Assembly: GCA_050178135.1 (NCBI GenBank)
Contig: JBFXGJ010000054.1
Span: forward strand, 1 to 10,236
Reading direction: 5' to 3'
DNA: 10,236 bases
Origin: UBA288 sp050178135
Lineage (GTDB): Archaea > Halobacteriota > Methanomicrobia > Methanomicrobiales > Methanospirillaceae
The position numbers were made by a program, and so were the translations under genes. Position 1 is the stretch's first letter, and each line of letters opens with the position of its first letter. The notes beneath the pieces were generated by a model that did not search any database, had not been told where the DNA came from, and saw only the letters and a list, made by a program, of their open reading frames with translations. This document shows positions 6,742 to 10,236 of this stretch, piece by piece.

Positions 6742-7038
6742 ATGCCGGCCAATGTCTCCGCCCTGCTCGATGCGAAACGCCCCGAGATACCGGCTGATGC
6801 AGCTCGTTGCGGCGTGACCAACATACGCATCTTCGGTTCCGTCGCGTGGCGCGAGGCCCGCGAGGATAGTAACCTCGATCTGCCCGTCACTTTTCCCCGG
6901 GGCACCTCCCTACTCGACCAGATCGGCTTTTCACAGGACCTCGAAGACCACCTCGAGATGCGCGTTGAGGTCGCGTCGGACCGTGGGCTCCGCGAGCAGA
7001 TCCGCGAGACCGTCATGAAGGAGGCGGTACCCCTGTGA
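6742..7038 (+). CDS. MntA-like minimal nucleotidyltransferase (antitoxin), active site altered
   Basis: 98 residues, the normal size for the nucleotidyltransferase partner of HEPN toxins. In intact MntA/HepT pairs this enzyme adds AMP groups to the HepT toxin and silences it. The family motif GS-x10-D-x-D is recognisable at residues 32-46 (IFGSVAWREAREDSNLDL), but the first Asp of D-x-D is Asn, and the usual third acidic position is Glu in RVEVAS. The frame is open in one piece, but catalysis is doubtful. The ATG at 6742 gives the family's N-terminus; an earlier in-frame ATG at 6499 would add sequence antisense to the neighbouring remnant. Only a weak AGGT (6729-6732) precedes the start. The stop overlaps the GTG of the toxin remnant by 4 nt, the classic arrangement for coupled translation. 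It could be a decaying antitoxin or a residual binding protein. Confidence 0.75.
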   Translation: MPANVSALLDAKRPEIPADAARCGVTNIRIFGSVAWREAREDSNLDLPVTFPRGTSLLDQIGFSQDLEDHLEMRVEVASDRGLREQIRETVMKEAVPL

Positions 7039-7368
7039 GAACAGACCGGGACCGGCTTGCTGACATCCTCGAAGCCATCGTGAAGATTCGAAGAGGCTCC
7101 CGCCCACGGAGGAGGAACTGGTGGCCTCCGAGCTCCTGAAGGTCTGGGTCGTCCAACACCACCAGTTGATGGCGAGGCCGCGAACCACCTCTCACCGGGG
7201 TTCATCGCCGAACACTCGGACATACCCTGGCGGCGCATCATCGGTCTTAGCCACGCTCTCGTCCACCAGTACTTCGGCATGGACCTCGACGCGATCTGGA
7301 GCATCGCGGTCGACGACCTGCCCCCGCTCGAGGCGGCCATCGCCGCGATAATCGCCGGGACCGGGTGA
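7035..7368 (+). pseudogene. HepT-like HEPN toxin, frameshifted and lacking the catalytic Arg
   Basis: The pieces of a DUF86/HepT protein appear in three frames. From the GTG at 7035 it reads VRTDRDRLADILEAIVKI. After a shift near 7090 it reads LPPTEEELVASELLKVWVVQHHQL. After a second shift near 7170 it reads GEAANHLSPGFIAEHSDIPW, RRIIGLSHALVHQYFGMDLD and so on to the TGA at 7366-7368. HepT toxins are RNases of the HEPN fold whose active site is R-x4-6-H in a segment like GMRNxLVHEYFGVD. Here the equivalent is GLSHALVHQYFGMD, so the Arg (and the following polar residue) is lost while the His remains. Two frameshifts plus an active-site loss mean no toxin is made. It overlaps the MntA-like gene by 4 nt, as in living pairs. 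Confidence 0.82.
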
Positions 7369-7381
7369 CACCCCGGCTGGG

Positions 7382-7435
7382 CCGGCCGTCGGAGTGTCGC
7401 GAGGTCGTCGACGGCCGGGATCGTGTTCCAAAAAA
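7382..7435. terminator. Intergenic hairpin with T-run for the - strand gene
   Basis: CCGGCCGTCG (7382-7391) and CGACGGCCGG (7409-7418) are perfectly complementary with a 17-nt loop. On the - strand a run of six T (7430-7435) follows the stop of the PKD gene after 6 nt. The structure sits between convergent genes and may stop transcription from both sides. Confidence 0.5.
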
Positions 7436-7439
7436 GGGG

Positions 7440-7642
7440 TGTTATCCGATGACGCTGACCGGCCGGCCGCCGGCAGTCCGGGTGGTTCCCGCCGTGCCGG
7501 TGACGGTCACGTTGGTACTCATCGAGGACCAGCCGTACGGGTTGCGGACGGTGAGCGTGACCGCATATTCGCCGGGCTGGCGGAAGACGACGGACGGGCT
7601 CTTCATCGTTGTCCAGGCAAATCCGCCGAAGTCCCAGCGCCA
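7440..7642. repeat. Duplicated C-terminal PKD/tail segment, copy 1
   Basis: 203 bp aligned without gaps to 9360-9562, with roughly a dozen mismatches (about 94% identity). On the - strand it encodes the back half of the last PKD domain, the tail ending SVIG and the TAA stop. Confidence 0.9.
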
Positions 7643-9133
7643 GGAGGTCGGTGCACCCGTCGACGTATCCGTGAACCGCACGTAGAGCGGTGCCTGACCG
7701 GAGGTGCGGCTGAGCGTGAAGTTCGCCTCCGGCACCCGGGGATCGCCGTCGACCGTGACGTACGCCGGCTTCGAGACGGTCGCCTGGCCGAGCGGCGTCC
7801 AGACGGTCAGGTTCACGGTGTAGGCGCCGGGGCGCTCGTAGACGTGCACCGGGTCCGCGTCGGTGGACAAGCTCCCGTCACCGAACTGCCACCACCGGTG
7901 GTACGGCGCCGGCGATGAGGTGTCGGTGAACTGGACGGCAAGGGGTGCCTCGCCCACCGTCGCGTTTTCCGTGAAGTTCGCCACCGGCGTCGGCGCCGGC
8001 GTCACGGGCTCGGTGACGCGGATATAGTGGTATTCCGTCTTCGTCGACGTCGCTCCCGCCCAGTCCCTGACGGAGAGGGTCACGGTGTAGAGCCCGGGCA
8101 GGCTGTAGACGTGCGTCGGGTACTGGAGGGTGGAGGTACCGCCGTCGCCGAAGTCCCACCGCCACGACTGCGCATTCGGGGTGTAGTCCAGGAACTGGAC
8201 GGTGTGGGGTGCCGGCCCGGACTGGGGGTACGCGGCGAAGGAGCCGGAGGGCGCTGGAGCAGGGGTGGGGGGCGGTCCGACTCTGAAAATACTGACCTTC
8301 CCGCTACCCGGGTCAAGGACGTAGGCCTCCCCTGACGCGGTCACGGCGATTCCTGTTGGATTGCTAAGGTATCCCGCCTGGCTGGTGCCGATATAGCCTC
8401 CCGAGGGGGAATATCCCTGGAACAGCCCCGAGAACGTTTGCGTGAAGAAGACACGGTCAGAGGGATCTACCGTGATCCCATTTACCACCCCAGCGACGGT
8501 TGTGAGCTGCGATGGTCGTGCCCCGTCCCTGTCGAATATATCGATGAAGCCTCCTGGTGGATAAGCGTTATACAGATAATCTGTCCTGTTCACGGCGAGA
8601 GCCCAAGCAGAAATCCCTCCCTTAAAAAGCAATGCCGTCGTGCCGCCAGGCGGAATGACCTGGATCGAGTTCGATCCCTGGTTCGAGACGAAGGCGTGAC
8701 CTGTGCTGTTGACCGACACGAAGAAAGGCTGATCCCCGGTCGTGACCGTATGCAGGATAACTCCGGAGAGCGAGTAGACACGGAGTAAATCGTTCGCGGA
8801 ATCTGTAACATAGACGTACTGTGAGGTCGCCTTAATCCCTCTGTATCGCGCCGTGTTATCCGTATCATTCCATCCCGCCACTTCGTTGCCGGCGGGATCG
8901 AAGATACGAACATCCGGAGTGCCCTGGTCTTGAGTGATAAAGGTGTACCCCGTCTCGTTGATCGCAATGCCGTGGGATGATCCAATCTGCCAGGGATTCC
9001 CGTTGGGGTACGTCGCGTTCCTGATGAACGGATAGGTATCGCCATCCGGATCGGCGGCTGCCGGCGCGACGGTGCAGAGCAGGGCAATGGCCAGCAGGGC
9101 CAGGCATACAGAATTGGTGAAGAGGCGTCGCAT
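7442..9133 (-). CDS. Secreted NHL-like propeller protein with three PKD domains
   Basis: 563 residues. A signal peptide (hydrophobic LALLAIALLC, cleavage after about residue 27, APAAA|DPDG) directs export. Residues 28-285 contain propeller-type repeats in the NHL/SMP-30 style: GIAINETGYTFITQDQG, GIKATSQYVYVTDSAN, FVSVNSTGHAFVSNQGSN, ALAVNRTDYLYNA, GITVDPSDRVFFTQ and GIAVTASGEAYVLDPGSGKV. A Pro-rich linker (PPPTPAPAPSG, 287-297) leads to PKD domains at about 298-373, 384-461 and 469-545. The first two have the typical W-FGDG and HVY; the third has WRWDFGG. Many N-x-S/T sites suggest surface glycosylation. No membrane anchor follows; the chain ends in a short Gly/Thr/Arg tail. GGAG (9140-9143 on this strand) lies 6 nt before the ATG and supports the start. 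It is a cell-surface or secreted binding protein with unknown ligand. PKD3 and the tail are nearly duplicated at 9360-9562. Confidence 0.93.
   Translation of the reverse strand: MRRLFTNSVCLALLAIALLCTVAPAAADPDGDTYPFIRNATYPNGNPWQIGSSHGIAINETGYTFITQDQGTPDVRIFDPAGNEVAGWNDTDNTARYRGIKATSQYVYVTDSANDLLRVYSLSGVILHTVTTGDQPFFVSVNSTGHAFVSNQGSNSIQVIPPGGTTALLFKGGISAWALAVNRTDYLYNAYPPGGFIDIFDRDGARPSQLTTVAGVVNGITVDPSDRVFFTQTFSGLFQGYSPSGGYIGTSQAGYLSNPTGIAVTASGEAYVLDPGSGKVSIFRVGPPPTPAPAPSGSFAAYPQSGPAPHTVQFLDYTPNAQSWRWDFGDGGTSTLQYPTHVYSLPGLYTVTLSVRDWAGATSTKTEYHYIRVTEPVTPAPTPVANFTENATVGEAPLAVQFTDTSSPAPYHRWWQFGDGSLSTDADPVHVYERPGAYTVNLTVWTPLGQATVSKPAYVTVDGDPRVPEANFTLSRTSGQAPLYVRFTDTSTGAPTSWRWDFGGFAWTTMKSPSVVFRQPGEYAVTLTVRNPYGWSSMSTNVTVTGTAGTTRTAGGRPVSVIG
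8150..8243. repeat. PKD1 front-half segment shared with the truncated copy
   Basis: 94 bp aligned without gaps to 9548-9641, with about 8 mismatches (about 91% identity). It encodes the - strand motif SGPAPHTVQFLDYTPNAQSW of PKD1. It meets the other duplicated block at the shared 15-bp GAAGTCCCASCGCCA core (S = C or G). Confidence 0.85.
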
Positions 9134-9152
9134 AAACAGCTCCGGGACCCTG

Positions 9153-9164
9153 CGGGCCGGCCCG
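9153..9164 (-). promoter_or_regulatory. Perfect 12-bp GC palindrome in the leader of the PKD gene
   Basis: CGGGCCGGCCCG lies 20 nt before the start codon, between the candidate TATA box and the Shine-Dalgarno. It could be a repressor site or a leader hairpin near the ribosome site. Chance is also possible in GC-rich DNA. Confidence 0.3.
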
Positions 9165-9191
9165 TTGTGGTAATATTCTCATTGTATCAGG

Positions 9192-9200
9192 TTAATTTAA
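9192..9200 (-). promoter_or_regulatory. Candidate TATA box for the PKD-propeller gene
   Basis: On the - strand this reads TTAAATTAA, about 60 nt before the ATG at 9133, inside a short AT-rich patch in GC-rich surroundings. It would give a leader of roughly 35 nt that includes the GGAG ribosome site. A second AT patch (AATATT, near 9173-9178) is a weaker alternative. Confidence 0.42.
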
Positions 9201-9325
9201 GCCCGTCGCCTCCATCGCGCTGTCGAATGGCGGAACGCGGTCACGAAGCCGATCGGCAGGGGTCGTGCTGCGGACCAGTTCACGGGATGATTGAGACACA
9301 GAGTGTCGAAGGAGAGAGCATCAGC

Positions 9326-9353
9326 CCCACCGGGTGGGACTCAATGTGAAAAA
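9326..9353 (-). terminator. Possible terminator after the truncated blade-PKD gene
   Basis: On the - strand the stop codon is followed after 8 nt by five T (9349-9353), then a small hairpin CCCAC-CGG-GTGGG (9326-9338). It resembles the T-run after the neighbouring PKD gene, with which this 3' end was duplicated. Confidence 0.35.
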
Positions 9354-9359
9354 GGGGGA

Positions 9360-9562
9360 TGTTATCCGATGACGCTGACCGGCCGGCCGCCGGCAGTCCG
9401 GGTGGTCCCCGCCGCGCCGGTGACGGTCACGCTGGTGCTCATCGAGGACCAGCCGTACGGGTTGCGGACGGTGAGCGTCACCGCGTACTCGCCGGGCTGG
9501 CGGAAGACGACGGACGGGCTCTGCATCGTCGTCCAGGCGAGCCCGCCGAAGTCCCAGCGCCA
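9360..9562. repeat. Duplicated C-terminal PKD/tail segment, copy 2
   Basis: Partner of 7440-7642, in the same orientation 1920 bp away and without gaps. Most differences fall at third codon positions, so both copies were probably under protein-level selection before or after duplication. Confidence 0.9.
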
Positions 9563-9811
9563 CGACTTCGCGTTCGGCGTGTAGTCCAGGAACTGGACGG
9601 TATGGGGTGCCGGCCCGGACTCCGGGTACGCGGTGAAGGAGGGCGACGGGGCGGCTGGCGTCGGGGGGGGATCGGCCCAGGCAAACTTCAGGTTGTTATT
9701 CAGATAATCGTCGAAGTAACTGATCCGGGGTTTGCCAGCAGTATCCAGTGCGAGAGATGAATAAGTACCAACGTCGCCAGCCGCATCCGCATCTTCCTTC
9801 TGATACGTGGC
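9362..9811 (-). pseudogene. 5'-truncated blade-PKD surface protein gene
   Basis: On the - strand one open frame of 149 codons runs from just after a TGA (9812-9814) to the TAA at 9362-9364. It starts with a single propeller blade, DVGTYSSLALDTAGKPRISY followed by FDDYLNNNLKFAW, clearly of the same family as the seven repeats of the protein at 3062-4387. A Pro-rich linker (DPPPTPAAPSPS) leads to one PKD domain, from SGPAPHTVQFLDYTPNAKSW to RQPGEYAVTLTVRNPYGW, and then the tail TTRTAGGRPVSVIG. No start codon or signal peptide is present, and the blade similarity fades near 9800, so the first blades and the N-terminus are gone. The front of the PKD matches PKD1 and the back PKD3 of the gene at 7442-9133. 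It was probably once a secreted propeller-PKD protein. Confidence 0.8.
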
Positions 9812-9814
9812 TCA

Positions 9815-10111
9815 CAGAGCCCCACCCGGACCCACTCGACCATTCCCGCAGCAGTGCCTCGATCGTCGGCAGGGTCGAGACGGACGCCGCCGATCGGCGG
9901 GATCATACGGTCGCGACGGAGCCGGACGAGGGACCGGTCTCGAATGGTCAGGCATCCGTCATCAACCGCCGCCTGGAGGATCTTTTCGCCCCCCCTGTAT
10001 CGAGGTGTTATGAAAGGCGATGTCGGTGATCCGTGGTGCAACAGGGTGGACCATGAAGAATGGTCGAAGAGAGACTCGAAAGGAACAGGTGGTCCCGAAA
10101 AGGTTTCCAGA
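9815..10111. other. Region without a recognisable gene
   Basis: About 300 nt between the truncated blade-PKD gene and the tRNA. Frames exist on both strands (for example - strand 9700-10041) but none looks like a known protein, and the longest overlaps the blade in a different frame. No repeats, hairpins or promoters stand out except the short T-run listed after the tRNA. It may be worn-out sequence at the edge of the truncation. Confidence 0.45.
10098..10101 (-). terminator. T-run after tRNA-Glu
   Basis: TTTT on the - strand, 10 nt past the 3' end of the tRNA, is a minimal archaeal-type termination signal. Confidence 0.35.
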
Positions 10112-10186
10112 TGCTGCTATGGGGATTCGAACCCCAGTCGAAGGAGTGAGAGTCCTTCATGATTGGCCGGACTACACTATAGCAGC
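10112..10186 (-). tRNA. tRNA-Glu, anticodon CTC
   Basis: The 75-nt cloverleaf reads on the - strand. The acceptor stem GCTGCTA pairs with TAGCAGC, followed by discriminator A. A D-arm with the typical GTGTAGTCCGGCCAATCAT comes next. The anticodon stem AAGGA/TCCTT encloses the loop CTCTCAC, giving anticodon CTC, which reads the Glu codon GAG. The T-arm is TGGGG-TTCGAAT-CCCCA. All stems except the weak D-stem are fully paired. The CCA end is not encoded, so it must be added after transcription. It is the only RNA gene seen and marks the right edge of the accessory region. Confidence 0.95.
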
Positions 10187-10214
10187 AGTTGCGTCTTCTC
10201 TATTGCCCCCACCG

Positions 10215-10223
10215 AGAGATAAA
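10215..10223 (-). promoter_or_regulatory. Candidate TATA box for tRNA-Glu
   Basis: On the - strand GTTTATCTC is centred about 33 nt upstream of the tRNA 5' end. This fits an archaeal promoter with a leader of a few nucleotides removed by RNase P. Confidence 0.5.
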
Positions 10224-10236
10224 CCTGCCTGTCGGC

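Noticed and set aside
7394..7918. + strand frame of 174 codons opposite the PKD gene
   Set aside because: Arg/Gly-rich antisense of PKD coding sequence; the same pattern recurs at 9359-9760 only because the - strand coding is duplicated.
9700..10041. - strand frame of 113 codons near the right edge
   Set aside because: Overlaps the propeller blade in a different frame and shows no domain, ribosome site or promoter; left as unassigned sequence.

Overview
The window looks like a piece of a euryarchaeal methanogen chromosome, most likely Methanomicrobiales and Methanoculleus-like. That is inference from four things: an ablAB pair for the methanogen osmolyte N-epsilon-acetyl-beta-lysine, secreted proteins built from beta-propeller, PKD and dockerin-like modules, AT-rich TATA-type promoters, and a tRNA without an encoded CCA. 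Most of the window is GC-rich, apart from one clearly AT-rich island at about 5,560-6,290.

Layout. Positions 1-2097 hold the ablA (partial) / ablB operon on the + strand. From 2098 to about 10,111 the window reads as an accessory region of surface-protein genes, broken copies and mobile-element debris. At 2545-2653 there is an orphan C-terminal piece of a dockerin-like domain. At 3062-4387 there is an intact secreted protein with seven 47-residue propeller blades and a complete dockerin-like tail; the orphan is about 88% identical to that tail. An IS481-like element (about 4465-5570) has a transposase with several stops and frameshifts. An AT-rich acetyltransferase gene (5758-6228) follows with its own, probably leaderless, promoter. 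On the - strand, 6287-6645 carries the C-terminus of a second (IS1634/IS4-like) transposase joined to an unidentified broken gene. Next comes a decayed MntA/HepT toxin-antitoxin pair (6742-7368): the antitoxin frame is open but lacks a catalytic Asp, and the toxin is frameshifted and lacks the HEPN Arg.

On the - strand, 7442-9133 encodes a secreted NHL-like propeller protein with three PKD domains. Just beyond it, 9362-9811 is a 5'-truncated relative that joins one propeller blade of the 3062-4387 type to a single mosaic PKD domain. The front half of that PKD matches PKD1 of its neighbour, and the back half and C-terminal tail match PKD3. A tRNA-Glu(CTC) gene on the - strand (10112-10186) closes the window.

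How it fits together: only ablAB is a recognisable metabolic operon. The most interesting part is the surface-protein set. At least four loci share blades, PKD halves and tails, and most of the copies are partial, which suggests a site where these modules are duplicated, recombined and lost. No intact new defence or biosynthetic system was found, and no CRISPR array.
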